Shown here: positions 33,869 to 45,265 of the stretch, in pieces
Layout of the letters: each line of letters opens with the position of its first letter
Numbering within the stretch: the stretch's first letter is position 1
Source of the DNA: Actinopolyspora saharensis
GTDB lineage: Bacteria; Actinomycetota; Actinomycetes; Mycobacteriales; Pseudonocardiaceae
DNA length: 64,000 nt
Direction: 5' to 3'
Assembly (NCBI RefSeq): GCF_900100925.1
Contig: NZ_FNKO01000001.1
Span: 1,860,001-1,924,000, forward strand
Position numbers and translations under genes: made by a program
The notes under the pieces: model-generated
What the model was told of the DNA's origin: nothing
The model's database searches: none
The model's input: only the letters and a program-made list of their open reading frames with translations

Positions 33869-34819
33869 TCAGCGAAAGTGCTCGGTGAGGTACTTCTCCC
33901 CCTCGTCCGCGAGGAAAGTGACGATCTCCCGGAGCTCGGGCCTGCGCCGAGCGAGTCGTTTCGCCGCCAGCAAGTGTCCCCCCGAGGAGGGGCCGACGAA
34001 CAGTCCGTACCGGCGCGCCAGTTCACGTGACTGTGCGAGCGCCTCGGTGCTGTCCACGGCGATGATCTCGTCGATCTCGTCGCGGTGACGTGCGAAGACC
34101 CCAGGGACGAAACCGTCCGAGATTCCCTCGATGAGGTGTTTGTCGACCTCGCCGCAAGCGAGGGTGCACGACTCGTCGGGTTCCATCGCGGCCACGTGGC
34201 ACCGCGGGTTGACCTCGCGGAAGGCCTGCCCCACCCCGACGACCGTGCCACCGGTCCCCACACCTCCCACCACGGCGTCGGGGACCACGTGCTCGGGCAG
34301 CTGGCGGAGGATCTCGGGGCCGAGCCAGGTGCGGTTCTCGTCGACGTTCCACTCGCTGTCGAACTGCCTCGGGGCGAAGTACCCCGGTTGCCGCCCCAGC
34401 TCCTCGACCGTTGCCAACGCGTCGTTGACGTGGAAGTCGCCCGTGGTGCGCACCTCTGCACCGAAGGCGCGGGAGATCGCCGCTCGTTCCGCGCTGACGT
34501 TGCGCGGCATCACGACGAGCATCGGGTATCCCTTGACGGCGGCCACCATGCTCATGGCGTTGCCGGTGTTTCCACTGCTGGCCTCCACGACGGTGTCGCC
34601 CGGTCGCAGCAGCCCCTCGCGCTCGGCGCGTTCGAGCATGTAGGCGGCGATGCGCGCCTTGATCGAGCCGGACGGGTTGAGGAACTCCAGCTTGACCCGG
34701 ATTCCCTCGATCAACAGCAGCGGGGTGTCACCGATCGAGTCCAGTATCGACCCGTTGGCGGTGGGTTCGGGAGCGTGCGGAACGGCGGGTGGGGTCCCCG
34801 CCGTCGGTGACCTGACCAT
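33869..34819 (-). CDS. Cysteine-synthase-like PLP enzyme
   Basis: A fold-type II PLP enzyme of about 316 residues. It opens with ILDSIGDTPLLLIEGIRVKLE. The PLP lysine is in NPSGSIKARIAAYMLERA, where most cysteine synthases have K followed by D or N. Further motifs are EASSGNTGNAMSMVAAVKGY, GGVGTGGTVVGVGQ (phosphate loop) and LFVGPSSGGHLLAA. The start ATG 34819 has GGAG upstream. It could make cysteine from O-acetylserine, or act as a beta-replacing enzyme with another nucleophile. It has no cysE or sulfur gene beside it. A promoter and perfect palindrome upstream suggest specific regulation. Confidence 0.85.
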   Translation of the reverse strand: MVRSPTAGTPPAVPHAPEPTANGSILDSIGDTPLLLIEGIRVKLEFLNPSGSIKARIAAYMLERAEREGLLRPGDTVVEASSGNTGNAMSMVAAVKGYPMLVVMPRNVSAERAAISRAFGAEVRTTGDFHVNDALATVEELGRQPGYFAPRQFDSEWNVDENRTWLGPEILRQLPEHVVPDAVVGGVGTGGTVVGVGQAFREVNPRCHVAAMEPDESCTLACGEVDKHLIEGISDGFVPGVFARHRDEIDEIIAVDSTEALAQSRELARRYGLFVGPSSGGHLLAAKRLARRRPELREIVTFLADEGEKYLTEHFR

Positions 34820-34880
34820 GAGCTCTCCCCTGACACCATTGTCAAAGCAGTTGAGGACCAGACGACAACCCAATGTGTTG

Positions 34881-34896
34881 CGTAATGCACATTACG
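34881..34896 (-). promoter_or_regulatory. Perfect palindrome, probable operator of the cysteine-synthase-like gene
   Basis: CGTAATG and CATTACG surround a two-base centre. The site lies just downstream of the predicted transcription start, the usual position for a repressor. The regulator is not identifiable from the site. Confidence 0.6.
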
Positions 34897-34910
34897 TTGC
34901 TCAATAAGCG

Positions 34911-34940
34911 ACAATGATGGCTGCGCTGCAGGACTGTCAA
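34911..34940 (-). promoter_or_regulatory. Candidate promoter of the cysteine-synthase-like gene
   Basis: A perfect TTGACA on the minus strand (34935-34940) is followed after 18 bases by CATTGT (34911-34916), a weak -10. The predicted leader is about 85 bases and includes the palindrome. Confidence 0.5.
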
Positions 34941-35073
34941 GGAGCTCCCCGGGGAAAACCACCCGGCCGAGCGACCGGAGGCCGGGGGCGCGCAGCAGAG
35001 CTCGGGGAGGCGCTCGGTGCGGTGCTCGAGCTCGGTCGACCGCACCGGAACGGCGGAGCGAGCGACGAGCTCG

Positions 35074-35113
35074 GCCCGCCGCCGCGCGGAGAGCGCCTCG
35101 CGCGGCGGCGGGC
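35074..35113 (-). terminator. Strong hairpin after hisB
   Basis: Two perfect 15-base arms (GCCCGCCGCCGCGCG and its complement) flank a ten-base loop, starting 16 bases after the hisB stop. No T-run. This hairpin should end the hisDCB transcript and separate it from the genes beyond. Confidence 0.7.
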
Positions 35114-35129
35114 TCCCGGTGGACGGGAC

Positions 35130-38219
<3,090 letters not shown>

Positions 38220-38393
38220 GGCATCCTTCCGCAAACGTCGCTGCTGCCAGGATAGCCGTCCGGACGCGCGGTCCTACCGGCAGTTCCGCACGGGTGTCCA
38301 CAACGTGATCCACCGGAAAGGGGGACACGCGGTCAGACCTGAGCATGTTTTCACCGAGGACGATCGGCGCGAACCTCGGAGGAGGCCCGAATC

Positions 38394-39677
38394 GTGACCG
38401 ATCGGAGAGACATGCGTGCACCACGACTGCGAACCGCGGCCGCGCTGTCCGTGACGGCGTGCCTGCTGGCGTTTCCCGCCACCCAGTCCGTCGCCGAACA
38501 GCGGCAGACCGCCCCGGAGGGCGCGGAGCGGGCGAGCTCCGGCAACGTGTACCGGATAACCGGAACCGACGGCAGCACGCGCACGGAGATCCAGCGCACC
38601 GGAGCGCTGGTGCTGTCCGTGCGCGGGGACACCGCCTTCGTGCAGGCGAACGGGGCCCAGGCGGAGCGGCTCCGCTCCGCGGGACTGCCCCTGGAGCGGA
38701 CGGGGGCGACCACCGACCGGTCCTCCCCCGCACGAGCGGCTCCGGGGGAGTTCCCCGCCGAGGACAGCGGTTACCACACGTACTCGGAGATGCTCACCGA
38801 GCTCGACGAGGCCGCGAGCTGGCACCCCGACATCGTCGACAGGACCACGGTGGGGCGTTCCGCCGAGGGACGCGAGATCCCGGCCGTCAAGATCAGCGAC
38901 AACGCCGGGGTCGACGAGGACGAGCCGGAAGTGCTGTTCACCTGCAACCAGCACGCGCGGGAGCACCTGACCGCAGAGATGTGCCTGCACATCCTGAAGC
39001 GCTACACCGACAATTACGGCTCGGACCGGGCGATCAGCGACGCGGTGGACGGCAGGGAGATCTGGGTGGTCCCGATGGTCAACCCGGACGGGGTCGCCCA
39101 CGACATCTCGGGGAGCGACTACCTGGGATGGCGGCGGAACAGGCAGGCGAACCCGGTGGACCTGAACCGGAACTGGGGGCACCAGTGGGGCTGCTGCGGC
39201 GGGTCCAGCGGTGACCCGAACTCATCGACCTACCGCGGCCCGGAGGCCTTCTCCGCGCCGGAGACCGCCTCCCTCCGCGACTTCGTGAACTCGAGGGTGG
39301 TGGACGGCACGCAGCAGATAACCGCGCACATCGACTTCCACACCTTCAGCGAACTGGTGCTGTGGCCCTACGGCTACACCACCGCGGAGAACGCCCCCGG
39401 CATGACCAGGGAGGAGTACCGCAGGTTCGCCGACGTCGGCAAGGCCATGGCCGCTACCAACGGGTACGATCCCATGCAGTCGAGCGAGCTCTACGTCACC
39501 GACGGCAGCGTCAACGACTGGATGTGGGCCGAGCACGACATCCTGTCCTTCACCTTCGAGATGTATCCCGGCAGCGGCGGCTCCGAGGGATTCTACCCGC
39601 CGGACGAGGTCATCCAGCGCGAGACGAGCCGCAACGACGAAGCCGTCTCGATCCTGCTGGACGAGAGCGGACGCTGA
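38394..39677 (+). CDS. Secreted M14-family zinc carboxypeptidase
   Basis: A 427-residue exported protease. The signal peptide covers about the first 34 residues (LSVTACLLAFPATQSVA). A propeptide-like region runs to about residue 122. The catalytic M14 domain follows, with zinc ligands His187 and Glu190 in NQHAREHLTAEM and His316 in IDFHTFSELVLWPYG, and catalytic Glu389 in FTFEMYPGSGG. It would remove C-terminal residues from extracellular peptides. GTG 38394 has GGAGG nine bases upstream, and ATG 38412 is also possible. It is divergent from hisD and stands near a peptide-type importer, a plausible functional link. Confidence 0.93.
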   Translation: MTDRRDMRAPRLRTAAALSVTACLLAFPATQSVAEQRQTAPEGAERASSGNVYRITGTDGSTRTEIQRTGALVLSVRGDTAFVQANGAQAERLRSAGLPLERTGATTDRSSPARAAPGEFPAEDSGYHTYSEMLTELDEAASWHPDIVDRTTVGRSAEGREIPAVKISDNAGVDEDEPEVLFTCNQHAREHLTAEMCLHILKRYTDNYGSDRAISDAVDGREIWVVPMVNPDGVAHDISGSDYLGWRRNRQANPVDLNRNWGHQWGCCGGSSGDPNSSTYRGPEAFSAPETASLRDFVNSRVVDGTQQITAHIDFHTFSELVLWPYGYTTAENAPGMTREEYRRFADVGKAMAATNGYDPMQSSELYVTDGSVNDWMWAEHDILSFTFEMYPGSGGSEGFYPPDEVIQRETSRNDEAVSILLDESGR

Positions 39678-39721
39678 TCCGCCCCTGCCGCCACGGCTCC
39701 ACGCCCGGCGGAACCGACCTT

Positions 39722-39751
39722 CCGGGCCGGTCCGGATCCGGACCGGCCCGG
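39722..39751. terminator. Perfect 30-base palindrome after the carboxypeptidase gene
   Basis: The half-site CCGGGCCGGTCCGGA is repeated exactly in inverse orientation with no central spacer, 45 bases after the stop codon. It can form a very stable hairpin, probably a terminator between convergent genes. Confidence 0.6.
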
Positions 39752-39827
39752 GGGGTGGTCTCCGCACGACCGCGCTGCCGGGGTGAAACCCGGCCGGGTC
39801 GGATCGCTTCCCGGACGAGCGAAAAGC

Positions 39828-39980
39828 TCAGCCCAGCAACAGGACCACCACTCCCGCCAGGATACCGAGCACCACCACCGCTCCGGCGATGAGCAGCAAC
39901 CAGCGCAACTGCGGGTGTTCCTCGCGGATCTCCGACCTCGCTCGTTCGCGCCATTGCATGAACGTGGTCTGTTCGCTCAT
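39828..39980 (-). CDS. Small single-helix membrane protein
   Basis: A 50-residue frame from ATG 39980 (GGAG seven bases upstream) to TGA 39828. A charged N-terminal half (MSEQTTFMQWRERARSEIRE) is followed by one hydrophobic helix (WLLLIAGAVVVLGILAGVVV). The layout is typical of small tail-anchored proteins. No family recognised. It lies 94 bases after the ABC transporter genes on the same strand. Confidence 0.6.
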   Translation of the reverse strand: MSEQTTFMQWRERARSEIREEHPQLRWLLLIAGAVVVLGILAGVVVLLLG

Positions 39981-40074
39981 CAGTGCTCTCCACAACCAAT
40001 CGGGCGCCTCAGGCCGCCGCTGTCACAACGACCTTGCACTGGTCAACCACCTCACCTTGCCACACCCGTGATCA

Positions 40075-40716
40075 TCACAGCCGGATGACATCGTCCCCGG
40101 CCCACGCGCGCAGCAATGACTCGTCGTGACTGATGGCGAGCACCCCGGTCCCCTCCAGCCGCACCTGCTCGTCGACAACGCGCACCAGCGCTGCCGTGGT
40201 GGAGGCGTCCAACATGCCGGTCATCTCGTCACAGATCAGGTAGCGCGGCCGCAGCGCGAGGGCCCGCGCCAGGCAAGCGCGCTGCAACTGACCGTCACTG
40301 ACCTCGTGCGGGAGCCTTCCGAGCAGCTCCTCGTCCAGTCCCGTCAGCTCCGTCAGCTCCGCCACTCGTTCGGGCACACCCCGCTTCCCGCTCGCCCGGA
40401 GCGGTTCCTCCAGCACCCGGCGCAGGGACATCCGCGGGTCCACGGCGGGACGCGGCTGCTGGAAAACGATCCCGACAGCGGTCCGCTGCTCCCGGGAGGC
40501 CGCGTGCCGGAATCCCCTGATCGGGGTTCCGTCCAGTTCCACGGTACCGGCCCACGGACGCTGCAACAGCGCGAGCACCCGAGCCAGGGTCGACTTCCCG
40601 CAACCGCTCGGCCCGGCCAGTCCACGAACCCCTCCCCGGGGCAGCTCCACGTTCACCCCGTCGAGCACGCGTTGCCCCCGCTGGTAGCCCGCGACCAGCC
40701 CGCTCGCCCTCAGCAT
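40075..40716 (-). CDS. Peptide/nickel-type ABC transporter, second ATP-binding subunit
   Basis: A 213-residue ATPase with Walker A GPSGCGKST, VGIVFQQPRPAVDPRM, the signature as VSDGQLQRACLARAL, Walker B YLICDEMTGMLDAS and switch histidine in AISHDES. It is shorter than usual for OppF/DppF/NikE proteins and lacks the C-terminal ligand-specific extension. The signature has D in place of the usual first G. ATG 40716 overlaps the preceding ATPase gene by seven bases. It pairs with that subunit to power one importer. Confidence 0.88.
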   Translation of the reverse strand: MLRASGLVAGYQRGQRVLDGVNVELPRGGVRGLAGPSGCGKSTLARVLALLQRPWAGTVELDGTPIRGFRHAASREQRTAVGIVFQQPRPAVDPRMSLRRVLEEPLRASGKRGVPERVAELTELTGLDEELLGRLPHEVSDGQLQRACLARALALRPRYLICDEMTGMLDASTTAALVRVVDEQVRLEGTGVLAISHDESLLRAWAGDDVIRL

Positions 40717-41753
40717 GGCGGATGAGCCGCGACCGCGCGGTCGCCGTACGAGACGAGTTCCGTGGTTCCGTCGCAGGCGGCCACCCCCGGGGTGTCCGGG
40801 CGGCGCTGGCAGAACACGCAGCCCCACTTCCGCTCCAGCGCGTCGAGCTCGGTGAGCGCCGGAGGGTGCCCGGGTATCGGTTCGAAGCCCCGCTCGGGAA
40901 GCGCGTTGAGCAGCCCCACGGTGTAGGGGTGCCACGGACGGTCGAACACCTCCTCCGCAGGACCGGTCTCCACCACGCGACTGGCGTACATCACGGCCAC
41001 GTGCGTGGCCACGCGCCGAGCGGCGGACAGGTCGTGCGTGATCAACAGTACTCCTCGGTTCCGATTCGCCAGTTCACCGAGCAGGTCCATGGTGCGGTCC
41101 ACCAGCGGGCGGTCCAGTCCGGTGGTGGGTTCGTCGGCTACGACCACGGGAGGGTCGGCCACCAGCGCCGAAGCGACCGCGACGCGCTGGGCCATCCCCC
41201 CGGAGAGCTCGTGCGGGTAGTGCTCGAGGGCGGCGGGGTCGAGCCCCACCCGCTCGGCCAGCTCGTCCACGTCCCCGTCGTCCTCGTGGCCGCGCAGTTC
41301 CCGGACGGTCTCCGCCAGCTGCGCCCGCGCGGTGCGCACCGGGGTCAGATGAGTGGCGGCGGACTGCGGCACCAGGCCGACGCGCCGCCCGCGGACCCGG
41401 CCGGCCAGCACCCGCTCGGATGCGGAGAGCAGCTCGATGTCCTCCTCCGCGGCAGCACCGCCGACCCGGGCGCTGCCGCGCAGCCAGGCGTTGGCGGGCA
41501 ACAACCCCAGCAGGGCCGAGGCCAGCACGGACTTGCCACAGCCGGACTCGCCGACCAGCGCAAGCACCTGTCCCGGGCGCAACTCCAGCCGCGCCTCCGT
41601 GACCGCGTGCACCGTCTCCCCCGCACGACGACCTCCGAGCGCGAAGCGCACCGACATGTCGTCCAGGCTCAACAGCGGTCGGGACGGACCGTCCAACACC
41701 GCACCCCCTTCTTCCGACGACTCGGACACCGCTTTCACCGGCCCCGCGGTCAC
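40710..41753 (-). CDS. Peptide/nickel-type ABC transporter, first ATP-binding subunit
   Basis: A 347-residue ATPase of the OppD/DppD/NikD type. It has Walker A GESGCGKSV, VGLVPQSAATHLTPVRTA, signature ELSGGMAQRVAVASAL, Walker B VVADEPTTGLDRPL and ITHDLSAARRV. The C-terminal oligopeptide extension follows (RPWHPYTVGLLNALPERGFE, then a Cys-containing CVFCQRRPDTPGVAAC). That tail has the Cys pattern often seen in this subfamily. GTG 41753 overlaps the upstream permease stop as GTGA. Confidence 0.9.
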   Translation of the reverse strand: MTAGPVKAVSESSEEGGAVLDGPSRPLLSLDDMSVRFALGGRRAGETVHAVTEARLELRPGQVLALVGESGCGKSVLASALLGLLPANAWLRGSARVGGAAAEEDIELLSASERVLAGRVRGRRVGLVPQSAATHLTPVRTARAQLAETVRELRGHEDDGDVDELAERVGLDPAALEHYPHELSGGMAQRVAVASALVADPPVVVADEPTTGLDRPLVDRTMDLLGELANRNRGVLLITHDLSAARRVATHVAVMYASRVVETGPAEEVFDRPWHPYTVGLLNALPERGFEPIPGHPPALTELDALERKWGCVFCQRRPDTPGVAACDGTTELVSYGDRAVAAHPPC

Positions 41754-42667
41754 AGCGACAGCTCGGAACGACGCGTGGGAACGGCCCTGTCCCGCCACCC
41801 GGCCGCGATGCCGGAAACCGCGAGGGTGGTCGCCACCAGCAGCAGCGCGGGGAACACGACGATCCACCAGGCCCCGAGCAGCACCGCGGCACGTCCGTCC
41901 CCCAGGATGTTGCCGATGCTGGCCAGGTGCGGCGGCAGCCCCAGCCCGAGGAAGCTCAGCGCGGTCTCGTGGAAGACCGCGTGCGGAACCAGCAGCACGG
42001 CGGACAGCACCGCCTGCGGAACGACCGCGGGAAGAACGTGCTTGCGCAGCACCCACCACCGACCGGCACCCGCCGAGATCGCCGCGTCGATGTACGGGCG
42101 GTTGCGCAGACCGAGCACCTCGGAGCGGACCACGCGGGCGACGGTGGCCCAGTGCGTGAGCCCGATGGACAGCACCACGGCAAGCACGGTGCCGCGGTAC
42201 AGCGCGACTATCACGATCCCCAGCAACAGGTGCGGCACGGAGTTGATCGCGTCGACCAGCCGCATCAGCAGCCGGTCCACCCATCCTCCGAAGGAACCCG
42301 CGACGGCTCCCACCGCGGAGCCGAGCACGGTGGAGACCAGGGTGCTGACCGCGGCCACCAGCAGCGAGACGCGCAGCCCCGCCCACGCGCGCGCGAACAG
42401 GTCCCTTCCCGAGGTGTCCGTCCCGAACGGGTGGTCGAGCCCCGGGGGCGTGCGCACCGAGGTGTAGTCGACCAGCCCCTGAGCCGGGGACAACAGCGGG
42501 ACCAGCACGGCCGCGAGCACCAGCGAAACCAGCACGACCACCGACGCACGCGCGCGCAGCCGGACCCTGCCGGTGCCGCCGCGCACGGTGCCCGCACGTG
42601 TCCGGGCAGCGCTGCGCCACTCGCCACCGGCCGGGGGGCGTGTTCTCTCGGAGTCGACTTCAACCAT
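41750..42667 (-). CDS. Peptide/nickel-type ABC transporter permease (DppC/OppC-like)
   Basis: A 305-residue inner-membrane permease with a polar N-terminus of about 40 residues and six helices. The N-terminal OppC-type pattern is HPFGTDTSGRDLFARAWAGL, and the EAA loop is YIDAAISAGAGRWWVLRKHV, followed by FHETALSFLGLGLPPHLASI. It forms the channel with the adjacent permease. ATG 42667 overlaps the upstream permease by eight bases. Confidence 0.92.
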   Translation of the reverse strand: MVEVDSERTRPPAGGEWRSAARTRAGTVRGGTGRVRLRARASVVVLVSLVLAAVLVPLLSPAQGLVDYTSVRTPPGLDHPFGTDTSGRDLFARAWAGLRVSLLVAAVSTLVSTVLGSAVGAVAGSFGGWVDRLLMRLVDAINSVPHLLLGIVIVALYRGTVLAVVLSIGLTHWATVARVVRSEVLGLRNRPYIDAAISAGAGRWWVLRKHVLPAVVPQAVLSAVLLVPHAVFHETALSFLGLGLPPHLASIGNILGDGRAAVLLGAWWIVVFPALLLVATTLAVSGIAAGWRDRAVPTRRSELSL

Positions 42668-43622
42668 CGGCGGACACCCTCGGATCGAGCAGTACGGCGG
42701 CGACGTCGGCGAGCAGGGATCCGAGCAGCACGGCAGTCGTCGCGAGCAGCGTGAGCACGGCCAGCAGCGGGTAGTCCGCGGCCTCGGCTGCCGTCACGAC
42801 CGCCGAGGCCACACCGGGCCAGGAGAAGACCTCCTCCACGAGCACCGCACCGGTGACCAGCTCGGGCACGCGGGCTCCCAGCACGGCCACGAACGGGAGC
42901 AGCGCGGTGGGCAGGGCGTGCCGCAGCACCACGACCCGCTCCCGCAGCCCCCGGGCCCGTGCTCCGGCCACGTGGTCCTCGGTGAGCGCGGCCAACAGGG
43001 ACTGGCGCACGTGCAGCACCAGCCACGGGGCCTGGGAGACGCCGAGCACCGCCGTCGGCAGCAGCAGGTGCTCGATCACCTGGCCCGCTCCGAGGTCGCT
43101 GCCCGCGTCGGTGAGCCCGGCCACCGGCAGCCAGCCGAGCCCCAGTGAGAACAGGGCGATGGCCAGCAGCGCCAGCACGAAGGGCGGTATCCCCTCCAAG
43201 GCGTGCCCGAGGGCGGTGATCGTCCGGTCGAACCAGCCACCCTGACGCCAGGCCGCCACCGTCCCCGCCACCAACGAGAGGACCACCGCGAAGACCAGAC
43301 CGCTCGCGGTGAGCAGCAGCGTCCACGGCAGCCGCTCCGCGAGGACCTCGGCCACCGGCTGGCGCATCGAACGCGACACCCCCAGGTCCCCGGTGACCAG
43401 GCCGCTGAACCAGTCCCAGAAGCGCAACGGCACCGGCTGGTCGAGACCGAGCTCGGCACGCACCCTGGCCACGTCCGCGGAGGAGGCGTTGAAGATCTGC
43501 ACCCCGTAGTACTGGTGGATCGGGTCGAAGGGCGAGGCCGCGGCGAGCAGGAACACGCCGAAGGAGACGAGCAGCAGCACGGGAACAGCCATGGCCAGTC
43601 TGCGCAGGACCAGCCACAGCAC
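42660..43622 (-). CDS. Peptide/nickel-type ABC transporter permease (DppB/OppB-like)
   Basis: A permease of about 320 residues and six helices. The start VLWLVLRRLAMAVPVLLLVS is characteristic, as are LGLDQPVPLRFWDWFSGLVTGDLGVS-type residues around 60-85 and the EAA loop with HVAGARARGLRERVVVLRHA. The frame stays open far upstream into the binding-protein gene, but that part is out of frame with the binding protein and is rejected. GTG 43622 with a GGAG/GAGG purine tract upstream is the likely start. Confidence 0.9.
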   Translation of the reverse strand: MLWLVLRRLAMAVPVLLLVSFGVFLLAAASPFDPIHQYYGVQIFNASSADVARVRAELGLDQPVPLRFWDWFSGLVTGDLGVSRSMRQPVAEVLAERLPWTLLLTASGLVFAVVLSLVAGTVAAWRQGGWFDRTITALGHALEGIPPFVLALLAIALFSLGLGWLPVAGLTDAGSDLGAGQVIEHLLLPTAVLGVSQAPWLVLHVRQSLLAALTEDHVAGARARGLRERVVVLRHALPTALLPFVAVLGARVPELVTGAVLVEEVFSWPGVASAVVTAAEAADYPLLAVLTLLATTAVLLGSLLADVAAVLLDPRVSADG

Positions 43623-43669
43623 CGCCTCGCTCCGCCGCCCCGGACGCCCGGCGGGCCACAGTCGAACGC

Positions 43670-45259
43670 TCAATTCGCGGGGGTCCAGTCCTCGACGTTC
43701 CACCAGGGACCCCAGGTCGTGCCGTGGGTGTGCGGTTCGACCACCGACGCGTACCCGTTCCAGATCCCGGAACGAACGACGTAGCTGTGCTGGATGAAGG
43801 CCAGGTACACCAGCCCGGGGTCCTCGGCGTAGGCCCGCTGGGCCTCCTTGTAGTGACGTGCGCGTTCCGCCGTCTCGACGGTGCGCCTGCCCGCGTCCAG
43901 CGCGGAGTCGACCCGGGAGTTGCGGTACTTGGCCGGGTTCTTGTAGGTGCCGGTCCCGATCATCGAGGAGTGCAGGGCGGAATACATCTGGATGTCGGGG
44001 TCGAGCGGACTCCCGCCGCCCAGCACGATCGCGTCGGTCCCGATGCGTTCGGCGGCCTCCGAGCGCTGCACACCGGCGAGCTCGACCCGGAATCCCACTT
44101 TGCCCGCGTCCGAGGCGAAGGCCTGCGCGAACTGCTTGCGCAGCGTGTCGTCGGCGAAGTACATGACGGTGAACCGCGCTTCCGTGCCGTCCTTGCGCCG
44201 GACACCGTCCGCCCCGGTGCGCCATCCCGCCTCGTCGAGCATCCGGCGGGCGCGCTGCTGGTCGAAGTCGAACCGGGCCGCGGGTTCGTGGTAGGTGTCC
44301 ATGGACTCCGGGACGGGTGTGTGGGCGGGTGTGCCGTGCCCACCGAGCAGGCTGGAGATCATGGCCGAGCGGTTCACCGCCAGGTTCAGGGCCTTCCGCA
44401 CGACCGGGTCCCCCGTCACCGGCTGATCGTTCGGCAGGGCGATGGCGCGGTAGTCGGCCGTGTCGTGGTGGATGGTCCGGTAGGGGGCGGTGCCCACCTG
44501 CTCGGCCAGCCTCGGCGGGAGCACGGTTCCGTCGAACTCGCCCGCCTGCACGCGCTGCGCCCTGGTGTTGTCGTCGGTGGCGAACACGACGGTGATCTTT
44601 CCCACCGCGGGAGCGCCGCCCCAGTAGTTCTCGTTGGCCTTCCAGATCATCCGCTCGCCCTGACGCCACTCCGTCAGGCGATAGGGGCCGGTGCCGACCG
44701 GCGCGGTGTTGATCGGGGAGCGATCCTGCGGAACGGGCTCGCTCAGGGCGGACCTCGGCAGGATCCCCATCACCATCCTGGACGGCCAGGCGGCGTAGGG
44801 GATGTTCAGCGCGAACCGGACCGTGTGCTCGTCCACGGCCTCGACCTCGTCGAGCATGGACAGATCGGAACTGATCGTCGACGCGTAGTCCGGGTCGATG
44901 GCGGCCCGGTAGGTGGCCACCACGTCGTGGGCGTCGAAGGGCGCGCCGTCGTGGAAGGTGACTCCGCGCCGCAGGCGGACCGTCCACGTGCGGGCCTGCT
45001 CGTCGGGAGCGGGCTGTTCGACCGCCAGCGCGGGGTGGAGTTCTCCGTTGCCGTCGAAGGCGAGCAGCCCGTCGTAGAACTTGGCCGCTCCGTAGCGCGC
45101 GTAGCCCAGCAGCGGGTTCAGGCTGCTCGGCTCGTACCCGTCGGCCAACAGCATCGACCCCGGGTCGGTTCCGCTCCGGTTGGACGGCGCCGAGCAGGCG
45201 GTTCCGGCCAGGGCGAAGGCAGCCAACGACGAGGTCATCAGGGTGCGGCGGTTCAACAC
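43670..45259 (-). CDS. Peptide/nickel-type ABC transporter substrate-binding lipoprotein
   Basis: A 529-residue family 5 solute-binding protein. The signal contains a possible twin-arginine motif (NRRTLMTSS) and ends at lipobox Cys22 (GTAC). The mature part has SSLNPLLGYARYG, TWTVRLRRGVTFHDGAPFDA, GTGPYRLTEWRQGE and VRKALNLAVNRSAMI, all family hallmarks. It captures a peptide, nickel chelate or similar ligand. The ligand cannot be read from sequence. The GTG start lies six bases after a -10 box, so the mRNA appears leaderless. It heads the five-gene operon. Confidence 0.92.
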   Translation of the reverse strand: MLNRRTLMTSSLAAFALAGTACSAPSNRSGTDPGSMLLADGYEPSSLNPLLGYARYGAAKFYDGLLAFDGNGELHPALAVEQPAPDEQARTWTVRLRRGVTFHDGAPFDAHDVVATYRAAIDPDYASTISSDLSMLDEVEAVDEHTVRFALNIPYAAWPSRMVMGILPRSALSEPVPQDRSPINTAPVGTGPYRLTEWRQGERMIWKANENYWGGAPAVGKITVVFATDDNTRAQRVQAGEFDGTVLPPRLAEQVGTAPYRTIHHDTADYRAIALPNDQPVTGDPVVRKALNLAVNRSAMISSLLGGHGTPAHTPVPESMDTYHEPAARFDFDQQRARRMLDEAGWRTGADGVRRKDGTEARFTVMYFADDTLRKQFAQAFASDAGKVGFRVELAGVQRSEAAERIGTDAIVLGGGSPLDPDIQMYSALHSSMIGTGTYKNPAKYRNSRVDSALDAGRRTVETAERARHYKEAQRAYAEDPGLVYLAFIQHSYVVRSGIWNGYASVVEPHTHGTTWGPWWNVEDWTPAN

Positions 45260-45265
45260 GCCGAA

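Larger units (their letters stand above)
34820..35129. other. Gap between the cysteine-synthase-like gene and hisB
   Basis: These 310 bases hold no gene. Their left third is AT-rich for this genome and contains the promoter and palindrome of the cysteine-synthase-like gene. The right part is GC-rich and ends in the strong hairpin after hisB. The sharp change in composition marks the boundary between two transcription units. Confidence 0.6.

Noticed and set aside
26628..34819. The block between the his segments as a mobile element
   Set aside because: No integrase, transposase, direct repeats or tRNA edges were seen, and base composition looks like its surroundings by eye. It is reported as a rearrangement, not a mobile element.
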